From assembly GCA_030220185.1 (NCBI GenBank), contig JASPKZ010007248.1, positions 1,292,537 through 1,356,536 on the forward strand: a stretch of DNA of 64,000 nt. Reading direction: 5' to 3'. The stretch's first letter is position 1. Every line of letters starts with the position of its first letter. The position numbers were made by a program, and so were the translations under genes. The notes below the pieces were generated by a model. It saw nothing but the letters and a program-made list of their open reading frames with translations, was not told the origin of the DNA and ran no database searches. Of the stretch, positions 22,285 to 33,394 are shown in pieces. Origin of the DNA: Diploptera punctata. Taxonomy: Eukaryota > Arthropoda > Insecta > Blattodea > Blaberidae.

Positions 22285-22975
22285 ATAATCAATAATAAGG
22301 ATTAAGCCCAATGGCCTGTTCCGATCTCATTATAGGTCGAATTGGTCCTTCCATCTCTTCAATGGTCTTCCCAACAATCTTCTCCCTTTTGGTTTATAAT
22401 TATACATTGTTCTTGGTATGCGCTGTTCATTCATTCGTAATACGTGCCGAAGGTAAGCATTTTGAAAGTATTTTATTCTTTCACAGAGATTAAATATATT
22501 TAGTTGTGTTCTTATATCTTCGTTTTTCTTTTTATCGGTCCTTTGATATCCTGCTATTGCTCTCATCATCTTCATTTCTGCAGCCTCTATTTGTTTACTA
22601 TCTGCCTTTGTTAATGTCCAGGTTTCACATCCATAGATAAGAGATGGAACTGCCAATACTTTGTAAAACTTCAAAATAGTTTCTTTTCTAGTTTTATTCA
22701 ATAATGTACGTTTAATTGTACCACATAGATAATATCCCAAATAATTAAAATTCTGAACTTGGTCTAAATTACGTTGTTAATCACAATTTTTGTTCTTATT
22801 GCACATTTTCCTTTCTGAGATAATATCTTTGTTTTAGATGTAGATATTCTTAAATTGTATTTTAGAGAGATATTATTTAAGTATAAAGGAATTGTTATGA
22901 AGCATTTTCTGATGCTGTCATTATTACTTGATCGTCTGCAAAAAGCAGAATTGTCAATACACTATTTATACACTA
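22285..22975 (-). mobile_element. LINE family B, RT C-terminal fragment
   Basis: Near 22930 the minus strand reads ILLFADDQVIMT, the RT catalytic FADD motif. Open frame 22330-22740 encodes CGTIKRTLLNKTRKETILKF, SLIYGCETWTL, EMKMMRAIAGYQ, RHVLRMNEQRIPR and GRRLLGRPLKRWKDQF. The 3' end (GATCGGAACAGGCC region) matches 38300-38505. Confidence 0.8.
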
Positions 22976-22977
22976 TT

Positions 22978-22978
<1 letters not shown>

Positions 22979-23058
<80 letters not shown>
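22979..23058. repeat. AAT microsatellite
   Basis: About 80 bp of AAT between two LINE fragments of opposite orientation. Confidence 0.95.
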
Positions 23059-23545
23059 TCAGTGATATGGAGTAAAAATATTATAAATAAAACCAAGATA
23101 TTGATATTTAAATCATTAGTACAAAGTGTTATGTTGTATGGTGCAGAGACCTGGATTTTAGGTAGACAGCAAGCAAAAAAATTATTGTCAACAGAGATGA
23201 ATGTTTGGCAAGAAAATCAAGAAAGGAGACAATTCGGAACCAGAAAATTAGAGAAATAATTAATGTTAAACATAATATTATAGAAGTAATAGAAGAACGA
23301 AGATTGAAATGGTGTGGACATCTGAAGAGAATGGAGAATAATAGAATCCCAAGAATGATGCTGGATTGTAACGCTGAAGGCATTAGGAGGAGGAGAGGGA
23401 AACCTAGGGTACAGTGGATGGATGAAGTGAGAAGGAACATGATCAGCAGAGACCTCAAAGTAGAAGATGCTGAGGATAGAAATCTGTGGCGGAGCAAAAT
23501 AGATTTGGGCTGAAGGATAATTACTGTAATGTTGAGAAAATCCTT
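23059..23545 (+). mobile_element. LINE family C, 3' fragment
   Basis: Two overlapping frames joined by a frameshift near 23210: SVIWSKNIINKTKILIFKSL, SVMLYGAETWIL, then VIEERRLKWCGHLKRMENNR, RRGKPRVQWMDEVRRNMI and DRNLWRSKIDLG stop. The same family is at 42870-43595. Confidence 0.8.
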
Positions 23546-23562
23546 AAAAAATAACAACTCAG

Positions 23563-23885
23563 TGACTCTAATCGAACCCAGAGGCTCATGACTGCGTGAC
23601 ATAATTTCTCCCCACGCCCCTATTCTGAACTAATGTTTTCCAATGATTGCATCGGTTGTATAGTTTATTTACCTCCCTCAAGTTATAGTTAATGTTATTG
23701 TCCCACCTCATTCTTGACCTACCAATTGCGCGCTTTCCCTACAGTTTTCCTACAAGGATTCTCCAGGCCTCTCTTTCATTCCCCATTCGTCCCATATGTG
23801 CTGACCATCCCAGTCTACAAGTCTTAACTCTTCTGATTACATTTGGCTTTCCATAAAAGTCATGTAGCTCACTATCATAGTCTTA
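23563..23885 (-). mobile_element. LINE family A, decayed 3' fragment
   Basis: Reverse complement carries the family A tail (GRSRMRWDNN-like, RLGWSAHMGRMGNER-like). Ends at the CGATTAGAGTCACTGA equivalent of the usual 3' terminus. Confidence 0.7.
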
Positions 23886-24091
23886 ATTATTTATGACAAA
23901 AATTATCTATGGGCCTACCTAATCAGACGTTTACGCTTTTTCTATGATTTCGATAGATATAATTTATTTATAATTTCATTACGAAGAGAATATATACTCC
24001 ATGCTGACTCATCTGTTAATTCTACTGTTATTTTCACCACATCCTCAATGGTCATGTGGCATATTTTTCACTAAACTGTTTGAAAATATTC

Positions 24092-24830
24092 ATAAGTAAT
24101 GCCACGAGTGATTTCCAAATTATCGATAAATTTACGACTCACGAAGTGAGAAGTGAATTTATGTAGAGAATTTGGAAATCAAGAGTGGCATTTGTTAGGA
24201 CTATTTAACGAATAAAATTAAGCTGTTAACTCACAAATCATTATTGAAATATAGTTATTTTAAAATATTTATATATTTAATGTGAACGGCGATGTTGGAA
24301 AACAAATGAGAAACGATTGGTACGCTTCATCTGCTTATTTTGTTCATCACTGCAACCAGATCATATTATTTATTGCTAAGGGAACGCAATGTTGTAAGAA
24401 TGTACTCTAGTGGAGAAAAAATGAAACACATCAAACTGTATATTAATTCATTTCTGATGTCCTATGACAATTATATTTTTCTGGAATGTTATTACCTGGG
24501 AAAAAATACATTTAAGAAAGTGCAAACAGTGGTTTCTTTTTTTGGTGGTGTAATAAATTGCTACAAATGTTTTTATAATAACTCCCGCATGCGCTACGTG
24601 TTGACATTCATGCACTATATATACAATCTGGTAGCCGTATTTCTTGGAGAGTCAGTCACTGCAAAATAATGCTATGACCTATTCAGAATGTTAAATAGGA
24701 GGTGTTTTCTTTATTATGATAAACTTTTTGGTAAATTCTAGGCGAAACACGACTGTGATTGATTGTAAATAAAAAATCATTGAAATGTGATTGGTCATTG
24801 ACTCCCATTTGGGGCATGAGTTAAATAGTC
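24092..24830 (+). mobile_element. MITE family E, most complete copy
   Basis: Starts with a palindrome (TGCCACGAGTGATTTCCAAA against TTTGGAAATCAAGAGTGGCA) then GACTATTTAACGAATAAAAT; ends GCATGAGTTAAATAGTC. GACTATTTAAC and its complement are the ends of the main body (24209-24830). The small frame inside is not recognisable. Copies at 19563-21290 (minus) and 45240-45815. Confidence 0.65.
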
Positions 24831-25045
24831 AAAATAATTTGTTTCTCTCCTCTTTTCAAATGCTTCTTTCCAATGTTTAAGAAATTCTATAGAAACCGAC
24901 CGTTTTGAAACAATAGAAATTCTAACATATTATGCATTGTGAATGTGTAAGAATAAAATAATGCTTATTTAATGTATTACATTTTAAATTATATATTATA
25001 TAATTATAATTATATATTATTAAGATTATCCCATCTTTATATATA

Positions 25046-25564
25046 GGGTGTTACAGGACCTCACCGACAAAGTGACAGGATGCAGAGAGGATCATTTTTT
25101 GTGAAGGAACATATAGTCGCAAACACGCCATTTATGAGTTATGCGCAGATGAAGATGTTCACCTGTAAGGGTCGGAATTTAATACAAACAATTGTACACG
25201 TATAATTTTATTGAAAAAGACATGTTTTTGCAATAAGTGTTCAAACAGTAAGTGTTTTGACAACGTCAAAAAGAATCCTACCATTCTCGGCCGTGCTGGC
25301 CGATCGTTACTGCGACGATACCAAACATGCAATGAGACACAGGGTCGACTGTTTGAAAACTTATTGTAAAAACATGTCTTTTTCAATAAAATTATATGCG
25401 TACAATTGTTTGTATTCAATTCCGACCCTTACTGGTAAACACCTTCATCTGCGCATAAATCATAAACGACGTGTTTGCTATTAAATGTTCCTTCACAAAA
25501 AATGATCCTCTCTGCATGACCTATCATCCCTATCATTTTGTTGGCGAGGTCCTGTTACACTCTG
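25046..25564. mobile_element. Fold-back MITE with arms of about 215 bp
   Basis: Left arm from GGGTGTTACAGGACCTC, right arm ending GAGGTCCTGTTACACTCT. Inner matches include GAGAGGATCATTTTTTGTGA, AACAATTGTACACGTATAAT and GAAAAAGACATGTTTTTGCA with their complements. Central spacer of about 80 bp (25262-25340). TA lies outside both ends, so a Tc1/mariner-derived MITE is likely. Confidence 0.85.
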
Positions 25565-25571
25565 TATAATT

Positions 25572-25993
25572 ATATAATTCTTCTGTATGTATGTCACTGA
25601 ACTCCTCTTAAACGACTGGACCAATTTTGATGAATTTTTTTGTGTGTGTTCGAGTGGGAACTTGGATGGTTTAGATTTACAATTGAACCTTCTAAAACCA
25701 TTAGGTGTAGGATTTTACTAGAAGTTAAAAATTAAAAATCGCTCTAGCAGTCACAATTTTCGATGTTTCGTAACGAAACTCAGTATATCCTATTAAAATA
25801 AACCGTTGTAGATATTATCCAAAAATGAGCTAAATTCGACAATTACAAGTGAAGGTTTACGTGAAATTAGAAATTAAAAACTGACTAGCAACCGCCATGT
25901 TTGGTTCGTCTCAACATATCGACTACCATGCAATTTAATTTACCTTTAATGTTTTATTTATTTAGTCGTAGCAGAGCACGCCGGGTATTAGCT
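25572..25993 (+). mobile_element. Helitron-like non-autonomous element
   Basis: From TTCTTCTGTATGTATGTCAC through CTCTTAAACGACTGGACCA to the 3' end CACGCCGGGTATTAGCTAG followed by host T. CTAG at the 3' end and the lack of inverted repeats or duplication fit Helitrons. Closest relative 41603-42272. Confidence 0.55.
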
Positions 25994-26454
25994 AGTAACT
26001 TATATATTCGTAGATATGTGCTAGGTAATATATATTTTTATTTCCTTTATTTCTAGTGTTAGAGAGCGAATTAAATTTTCCACGCTCAAAAGTGAAACCA
26101 TTATTAGACCAATCAAAATGCAGTCTTATATCTGATTTGTTTACATTACATCTGGGACTTGGCTCAGAAGAAGTATAATGGAAAAGGAACACTTGGGAGA
26201 AAATATTGTAACACTGTAGTAATGCTGGGTGTTTTGCCTCCAGCAAACAAGTGACAGCAGGATTCTTCCTGCTTTATTAGGAAACCTGACCTGACCACAT
26301 ACCAACATTGCGATTAAAAATTACTTTTTTTCTTTCTTGGAAGTTCTTTTCTCCTTCCTCGTGGTGTAGGATCGAGTGCTGTCGTTTTCAACAGAACGTT
26401 TTGCTTCCAACTATTCCTGCCATTGCTAGTTTACACATTTCAGTTTGTTTGACT

Positions 26455-26905
26455 TAAAAACTATTATTCTACTATATGGATGCGACACATGAACTCTTAC
26501 TTTAAGGGAGGAAAGGAGATTACGAGTATTTGAGAATAAAGTTCTTGGGAAAATGTTTGGACCAAAGAGAGATGAACAGACAGGTGAATGGAGAAGACTA
26601 CATAACAGTGAACTACATGGTCTTTATAGGAATCCAGATATAATAAGAACAGTTAAGTCTCGTAGACTGCGATGGGCAGAACATGTGGCACGAATGGGGA
26701 ATGAAAGGCGTGCATGGAAGCTTCTTATTGGAAAACCAGAAGGAAAATGCCCAGTTGTTAGACCAATAATGAGATGGGAGAATAACATTAACTATGATTT
26801 GAGGAAGTACATGAGATGATTGGAAAACATTAGCTCAGGATAGGGAAGTATGGATAGCTTATGTCCGCGCGGCCATGAAACTACGGTTCGATAGTGCCAG
26901 GGACT
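26455..26905 (+). mobile_element. LINE family A, 3' fragment
   Basis: Encodes the family tail from TLTLREERRLRVFENKV-like sequence through FGPKRDEQTGEWRRLHNSEL and RLRWAEHVARMGNERRA to RPIMRWENNINYDL, then a deletion and stop. The 3' terminus is intact but lacks a long GTAA tail. Confidence 0.8.
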
Positions 26906-26929
26906 GAGTTAGTTAGTTTTCTTCTTCGC

Positions 26930-27310
26930 TGGCAAATTGCCTGTTTCACCTCACAATTTTTCTATCCATCTCTTCACTGGCCCCTTCCTACATTCGTTGA
27001 ACCTCTTGTCTTGTAGTTAAATGCTGCTTTTGGCAATCTTGTTACATTCATTCTTTCTACATGTCTAAACCGTTTATCTCTATATTATTTGATTTTATCA
27101 TTCAGTGGATATATATATATATATATATTTAAATATGTTTTTATATCTTCATTCTTTATCCGATGCAATCGTTTGCAGCATTTTGTTCTTCTAAGGAAGT
27201 TCATTTATATGATTTGTATTCTACTTTGTAATTTTTTGGTGATTACCCAAGTTTCACTCCCATAAAGTAATGCAGAAAGTGCCAATGTATTTTGTCTTTA
27301 GTCAATATTA
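26930..27310 (-). mobile_element. LINE fragment, C-terminal region, decayed
   Basis: Minus strand encodes a LALSALLYGSETWVITKK-like peptide and MNFLRRTKCCKRLHR, then IKNEDIKTYLNI, which match LINE post-RT segments (compare family B). Many stops. An AT run at 27108-27128 lies inside. Confidence 0.55.
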
Positions 27311-27315
27311 AATCT

Positions 27316-27396
27316 TGATAATGATAGCGTCGCTATTGAAACGCGTTTCAACGCGTTAACTTATTAATTTGGTGTAAATTATGTGTAATACAGAGA
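27316..27396 (-). mobile_element. MITE family D, partial copy
   Basis: TGATAGCGTCGCTATTGAAA and TTATTAATTTGGTGTAAATT match the reverse complement and end of the copy at 53805-53945. Confidence 0.45.
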
Positions 27397-27444
27397 GTCA
27401 ACTTTTATAATATTCATGATATGTTCCGTTGAGGTATTATTCAA

Positions 27445-27612
27445 AATTAAAGAATAAAATTATGGACTATTCACCTAAAGGATCTGTCTCCTCTGTCTCT
27501 GCCTGAATCCTGCTGTTGATGGGACTAGTCCCGAAAGCGCTACAGATAAATAACCAATAAAGTTGTGGAGACAGACCTTTTAGGTAAATATTCCATAATT
27601 TTATACTTTAAT
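27445..27612 (+). repeat. PLE-type palindromic fragment with hammerhead-like core
   Basis: Inverted ends (AAAATTATGGACTATTCACC left; its variant reversed at 27570-27612, GGAGACAGACCTTTTAGGTA) enclose a core at 27513-27536: CTGTTGA, then a perfect hairpin GGGAC-TA-GTCCC, then GAAA. The first box differs from the hammerhead consensus CUGANGA at one conserved position. Confidence 0.5.
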
Positions 27613-28039
27613 ACAGAGAGACTTATTTGAATATGTGTCAAATAATGGAACCGTATATCATAATCTTACAGTTATGCATGTATTGTTTTCTCTGCAGTCC
27701 GACGTTGAGTTTCTCCAAATTAAAAAAAATAAATAAATATTTTGTAAACCAGCAAAATCCAATTAAAATCCGACTTGTTTACTTTGCCCGGTTCCTGCGC
27801 GACTAACTTTTTGTTATTATATTAGTTCCGACATAGTTCATAACCTGTTCTGTGCTTTTATCATAAATTGTTAATTTGCATTTTAATGGGTGTTTTTATC
27901 AGTTGTTGAATAGGTTGTGTACACCACATGTTAATGTAAAAATAACAATTTTCTATTTATAGAAATATATTTATACATTTCATATGGACATATTCACACA
28001 GGGGCGAGGCCCGGAATATTGAAAACAGGGCTAACCTTT
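27613..28039. other. AT-rich DNA without gene
   Basis: Non-coding AT-rich sequence. Nothing recognised. Confidence 0.35.
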
Positions 28040-28290
28040 AGAACACGTGACATGACTTTTTAAATTACTTCATAAACTCATGTCGAATTTCATTTTTCAA
28101 ATTGTTTCGCACCATTTACAATGATTTTACATGTTTTCTAACGATCGTTTAAATGTATATTTTTTCATGATATTGAACTACATGAAGACGTGGCAGCCAT
28201 ATTGACTTTAATGAATATTCTATGTTCCAGTGCAGCCAACATAGAGTCAGTACTAATTAACTTACACTAAATAAAATGTGTGTGCATTCT
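28040..28290 (+). repeat. Left flank module of the satellite
   Basis: Homologous to 13050-13390 (ATGAAGACGTGGCAGCCATA, TTCCAGTGCAGCCAACATAG, TACTAATTAACT) and, as there, directly joined to the satellite units. Confidence 0.65.
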
Positions 28291-31003
28291 TTCACAGGTT
28301 AGAGTACTTAAATTGTATTAGGTAAGCTTTTAGGTTGGTCTTTCACAGGTTAGAGTACTTAAATTGCTTTAGGTTAGCTTTCAGGTTGGTCTTTCATAGG
28401 CTAGAATACTTAAATTACTTTAGGTTAGCTTTTAGGTTGGTCTTTCACAGGTTAGAGTACTTAAATTGCGTTAAGTTAATTTTAAGGTTGATCTTTCACA
28501 GGTTAGAGTACTTAAATTGCGTTAGGTTAACTTTTAGGTTGATCTTTCACAGGCTAGAGTGCTTAAATTGTGTCAAGGTTAGCTTTTAGGTTGGTGTTTC
28601 ACAGGTTAGAGTATTTAAATTGCGTTAGGTTTAGCTTTTAGGCTGCTCTTTCACAGATTAGACTGCTTAAATTGTGTTAGGTTAGCTTTTAGGCCGTCTT
28701 TCACAGATTAGAGTACTTAAATTGCGTTAGGTTAGATTTTAGGTTGGTCTTTCACAGACTAGAGTAGTTAAATTACTTTAGGTTAGCTTTTAGGTTGGTC
28801 TTTCACAGGCTAGAGTACTTAAATTACTTTAGGTTAGCTTTTAGGTTGGTCTTTCACAAGTTAGAGTACTTAAATTGCTTTAGGTTAGCTTTTAGGTTCG
28901 TCTTTCACAGGTTAGAGGTCTTTCACAGGCTAGAGTACTTGAATTACTTTAGGTTAGCTTTTAGGTTGGTCTTTCACAAGTTAGAGTACTTAAATTGCTT
29001 TAGGTTAGCTTTTAGGTTCGTCTTTCACAGGTTAGAGTACTTAAATTGCGTTAGGTTAACTTTTAGGTTGATCTTTCACAGACTATAGTGCTTAAATTGC
29101 GTTAAGGTTAGCTTTTAGGTTGGTGTTTCACAGGTTAGAGTATTTAAATTGCGTTAGGTTTAGCTTTTAGGCTGGTCTTTCACAGATTAGACTGCTTAAA
29201 TTGTGTTAGGTTAGCTTTTAGGCCGTCTTTCACAGATTAGAGTACTTAAATTGCGTTAGGTTAGATTTTAGGTTGGTCTTTCACAGACTAGAGTAGTTAA
29301 ATTAATTCAGGTTAGCTTTTAGGTTGGTCTTTCACAGGCTAGAGTACTTAAATTACTTTAGGTTAGCTTTTAGGTTGGTCTTTCACAAGTTAGAGTACTT
29401 AAATTGCTTTAGGTTAGCTTTTAGGTTCGTCTTTCACAGGTTAGAGGTCTTTCACAGGCTAGAGTACTTAAATTACTTTAGGTTAGCTTTTAGGTTGGTC
29501 TTTCACAAGTTAGAGTACTTAAATTACTTTAGGTTAACTTTTAGGTTCGTCTTTCACAGGTTAGAGTACTTAAATTGCGTTAGGTTAGATTTTAGGTTGG
29601 TCTTTCACAGACTAGAGTAGTTAAATTAATTCAGGTTAGCTTTTAGGTTGGTCTTTCACAGGCTAGAGTACTTAAATTACTTTAGGTTAGCTTTTAGGTT
29701 GGTCTTTCACAAGTTAGAGCACTTAAATTACTTTAGGTTAGCTTTTAGGCCGTCTTTCACAGATTAGAGTACTTAAATTGCGTTAGGTTAGATTTTAGGT
29801 TGGTCTTTCACAGACTAGAGTAGTTAAATTAATTCAGGTTAGCTTTTAGGTTGGTCTTTCACAGGCTAGAGTACTTAAATTACTTTAGGTTAGCTTTTAG
29901 GTTGGTCTTTCACAAGTTAGAGTACTTAAATTGCTTTAGGTTAGCTTTTAGGTTCGTCTTTCACAGGTTAGAGGTCTTTCACAGGCTAGAGTACTTAAAT
30001 TACTTTAGGTTAGCTTTTAGGTTGGTCTTTCACAAGTTAGAGTACTTAAATTACTTTAGGTTAGCTTTTAGGTTGGTCTTTCACAAGTTAGAGTACTTAA
30101 ATTACTTTAGGTTAGCTTTTAGGTTCGTCTTTCATAAGTTAGAGTACTTAAATTACTTTAGGTTAGCTTTTACTTTGGTCTTTCACAAGTTAGAGTACTT
30201 AAATTACTTTAGGTTAGCTTTTAGGTTGGTCTTTCACAAGTTAGAGTACTTAAATTACTTTAGGTTAGCTTTTAGGTTCGTCTTTCACAAGTTAGAGTAC
30301 ATAAATTACTTTAGGTTAGCTTTTAGGTCGGTCTTTCACAAGTTAGAGTACTTAAATTGCTTTAGGTTAGCTTTTAGGTTCGTCTTTCACAGGTTAGAGT
30401 ACTTAAATTGCGTTAGGTTAACTTTTAGGTTGATCTTTCACTGACTATAGTGCTTAAATTGCGTTAAGGCTAGCTTTTAGGTTGGTGTTTCACAGGTTAG
30501 AGTATTTAAATTGCGTTAGGTTTAGCTTTTAGGTTGGTCTTTCACAAGTTAGAGTACTTAAATTACTTTAGGTTAGCTTTTAGGTTGGTCTTTCACAAGT
30601 TAGAGTACTTAAATTACTTTAGGTTAGCTTTTAGGTTGGTCTTTCACAAGTTAGAGTACTTAAATTACTTTAGGTTAGCTTTTAGGTTGGTCTTTCACAA
30701 GTTAGAGTACTTAAATTACTTTAGGTTAGCTTTTAGGTTGGTCTTTCACAAGTTGGAGTACTTAAATTAATTTAGGTTAGCTTTTAGGTTGGTCTTTCAC
30801 AAGTTAGAGTACTTAAATTGCTTTAGGTTAGCTTTTAGGTTGGTCTTTCACAAGTTAGAGTACTTAAATTAATTTAGGTTAGCTTTAAGGTTGGTCTTTC
30901 ACAAGTTAGAGTACTTAAATTACATTAGGTTAGCTTTTAGGTTCGTCTTTCACATGTTAGAGTACTTAAATTGCTTTAGGTTAGCTTTTAGGTTCGTCTT
31001 CCA
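28291..31003 (+). repeat. Satellite array, 51-bp unit, about 53 copies
   Basis: Unit reads TTAGGTTAGCTTTTAGGTTG then GTCTTTCACAAGTTAGAGTA then CTTAAATTACT. 51 bp is a multiple of three, so one frame repeats a 17-residue peptide (VFHKLEYLNYFRLAFRL); this is not evidence for a protein. A higher-order repeat exists: the marker junction GTTAGAGGTC recurs at 28911, 29440 and 29967 (period about 528 bp). The 3' part (30530-31003) is the most uniform. Each unit contains two to three TTAGG. Confidence 0.93.
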
Positions 31004-31004
31004 C

Positions 31005-31297
31005 GTCGTAGCGTAGTGGTTAAGGTACTGAGCTACAAGCCGGAGGGTCGAGGGTTCAATTCCCGTTGGGGTCAGGATTTTTAAACTGACCCAAACCCTC
31101 TGGCGGCACTATGGCCCTGGGGTCGACTCAGCCTCTAACGGAAATGAGTACCGGACGCTTGTTCTGGGGTAAAGGCGGCCGTCACGCAGGGCTGACAACC
31201 CGGCTGACATAAAGGGCCGATTATCTAGAAAAAGTGGGAGTCTTAACCTCCTACTACCCCAAGAGCCTCCGGGCCTGTTGTGGGATCACTTTACTTT
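31005..31297 (+). mobile_element. SINE family A, first of a pair
   Basis: Head CCACGTCGTAGCGTAGTGGT, B box GGTTCAATTCCC, body and 3' end TGGGATCACTTTACTTTG. It cuts into the last satellite unit and runs directly into the 5S rRNA-like sequence. Confidence 0.85.
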
Positions 31298-31417
31298 GTC
31301 AACGGCCATACCATGTTGAAAATACCGGTTTTCGTCCGATCACCGCAGTCAAGTAACATTCGGCGTGGTTAGTACTTGGATGGGTGACCGCTTGGGAACA
31401 CCACGTGCTGTTGGCAA
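31298..31417 (+). rRNA. 5S rRNA-type sequence
   Basis: 120 bp that read as a complete animal 5S rRNA: 5' GTCAACGGCCATACCATGTT, then CCGATCACCGCAGTCAAG, GGTTAGTACTTGGATGGGTG (internal control region) and 3' ACCACGTGCTGTTGGC. A run of five T (31419-31423) follows, as for pol III termination. A few changes from the usual insect sequence (for example T as the second base, CGCAGTC for CGAAGTC) leave open whether it is functional. It is flanked on both sides without spacer by SINE A copies. Confidence 0.88.
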
Positions 31418-31427
31418 CTTTTTAGGC

Positions 31428-31737
31428 GGCACGCCGTAGCGTAGTGGTTAAGGCACTGAGCTACAAGCCGGAGGGTCGATGGTTCAAGTCCCGTTGGGGT
31501 CAGGATTTTTAAACTGACCCAAACCCTCTGGCGGCACTATGGCCCTGGGGTCGACTCAGCCTCTAACTGAAATGACTACCAGACGCATGTTCTGGGGTAA
31601 AGGCGGCCGTCACGCAGGGCTGACAACCCGGCTGACATACAGTTCCGATTGTCTAGAAAAAGTGGGAGCCTTAACCTCCTACTACCCGAAGGGCCTCCGG
31701 ATCTGTGGTGGGATCACTTTACTTTTACTTTACTTTG
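31428..31737 (+). mobile_element. SINE family A, second of a pair
   Basis: Starts GCACGCCGTAGCGTAGTGGT a few bases after the 5S terminator; B box GGTTCAAGTCCC; ends in TTTAC repeats (31712-31735), the SINE A tail. Confidence 0.88.
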
Positions 31738-31955
31738 AAGAAACAGGCATTGCCCTTTGAGTCACATTCTCTAAAATAGAGGGAGACAAAGAAAAGTTGG
31801 AAGACCTCTTAGAAGATGGCTGCGAACAGGATCTGAAGGTTATGGGAGTCCAGGGATGGAGAAGGAAGGCAGAAGATAGAAATGGATGGAGGCGTACAGT
31901 TGAGGCGGTGAAGGCCTGCAATGGGCTGTGCCACCAAACAAGATGATGAAATTAT
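31738..31955 (+). mobile_element. LINE C-terminal fragment
   Basis: One frame ends GVQGWRRKAEDRNGWRRTVE, AVKACNGLCHQTR stop, a LINE C-terminal tail resembling the DWKALAQDRDVWRAYV part of family A but from another family. Confidence 0.55.
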
Positions 31956-32529
31956 ACAGAAACGATTGGAAGGGATAGGGATGTCCCGGGTTGTTATAAT
32001 AAATTAAAGTAATATTGTTCTTGAAGGAACAAAGTTGTGCAGACGTATAACACATTTTGAAACATCCTGTAAAACGTGTTGAATAAAAATATCGCATTCA
32101 GATCCATTTGAGACGAGAAAATTGCAAGAGGAAATTGATCGCATGTGCAATAATGAATGAGACGGACGCCCGCCGAATTTTAATAACCGCCTGTCTCAAT
32201 GCAATCCCAGGAACTGATCAAGTCCATGTCGCTACATTTTATCAAACATATCTTTTTGTTTAGCCATTACTAACATTTTGTAAGCATTTAACATTTTTAT
32301 AGCCAGGGAATAGACATGTAGATATGAAGTTAATTTTCTTCAGACAAGCCGTGTTTAGGTCATTGTTAACATAAAATCTCATTGTTACGACAGACCCTAC
32401 CAGCCGGCTGCTGCCTCATGTGATAGACTATCATCCATGTGGTCCCCAGCCGTTATAGCTAAATCTTTAGTCCGGTTTCTCTAGTAAGTGTAGCTACCCA
32501 AATTCCTCACGATACTGGCCGGGGAACCG
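31956..32529. other. Unannotated DNA
   Basis: No supported gene. The last 150 bases may already belong to the LINE 3' end that follows. Confidence 0.35.
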
Positions 32530-32628
32530 TACTGACCTTGTTTCTGCTGCCCGACTCTGGAATTCCCTCTCCTGTTATATCAAGGACTGCACGGCTCAAA
32601 AACACTTAAAAAAAGCTCACTAATTACA

Positions 32629-32715
<87 letters not shown>
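32530..32715 (+). mobile_element. LINE family G 3' end and TTA tail
   Basis: CTGCCCGACTCTGGAATTCC encodes ARLWNSL-like sequence found at the C-terminus of CR1/Jockey-type LINEs; the same text occurs at 38995-39030. It ends in about 85 bp of TTA repeat (32629-32715). Confidence 0.6.
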
Positions 32716-32717
<2 letters not shown>

Positions 32718-32850
32718 TTACTACCTCCTGGAATCAGGGGATATTTCTATACATGAAGGAGAAACATTTACAACCAGGATATTGGATGGACCTACAAAAT
32801 TGGCTAATAGAATCGGACGATGTCAAAGACATTAATCAACTGATGATCTA
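32716..32850 (-). repeat. 135-bp repeat shared with 58733-58862
   Basis: Reverse complement (GATTAATGTCTTTGACATCG, GGTCCATCCAATATCCTGGT, TTTCTCCTTCATG) matches 58733-58862 closely. In both places a microsatellite abuts the same end (CCAT here, TA there), so this is probably the 3' end of an unnamed retroelement. Confidence 0.6.
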
Positions 32851-33282
32851 TCCATCCATCCATCCATCCATCCATCCATCCATCCATCCATCCATCCATC
32901 CATCCATCCATCCATCCATCCATCCATCCATCCATCCATCCATCCATCCATCCATCCATCCATCCATCCATCCATCCATCCATCCATCCATCCATCCATC
33001 CATCCATCCATCCATCCATCCATCCATCCATCCATCCATCCATCCATCCATCCATCCATCCATCCATCCATCCATCATCCATCCATCCATCCATCCATCC
33101 ATCCATCCATCCATCCATCCATCCATCCATCCATCCATCCATCCATCCATCCATCCATCCATCCATCCATCCATCCATCCATCCATCCATCCATCCATCC
33201 ATCCATCCATCCATCCATCCATCCATCCATCCATCCATCCATCCATCCATCCATCCATCCATCCATCCATCCATCCATCCAT

Positions 33283-33316
<34 letters not shown>

Positions 33317-33394
33317 GTCCATCCGTCCATCCGTCCATCCGTCCATCCGTCCATCCGTCCATCCGTCCATCCGTCCATCCGTCCATCCGTCCAT
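32850..33394. repeat. CCAT tetranucleotide array with CCGT/CCAT variant block
   Basis: About 545 bp. 32850-33306 is nearly pure CCAT with one single-base slip at 33075; 33307-33394 is an alternating CCGT-CCAT octamer, so the array has a second-order period of 8 at one end. Frames across it (His-Pro-Ser-Ile or Trp-Met-Asp-Gly) are artefacts. Confidence 0.97.

Noticed and set aside
24340..24669. 109-codon frame as a gene
   Set aside because: It lies inside MITE family E and is not conserved in the other two copies.
28335..30770. Tandem 17-residue repeat protein (VFHKLEYLN...)
   Set aside because: The unit is 51 bp, so any open frame repeats. Start and stop positions fall at random units and there is no signal peptide or conserved context.
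28291..31003. CRISPR-like array
   Set aside because: Units are contiguous with no unique spacers, and the genome is animal.
28291..31003. Telomere
   Set aside because: TTAGG occurs inside a 51-bp unit, not as a simple TTAGG array, and unique DNA lies on both sides.
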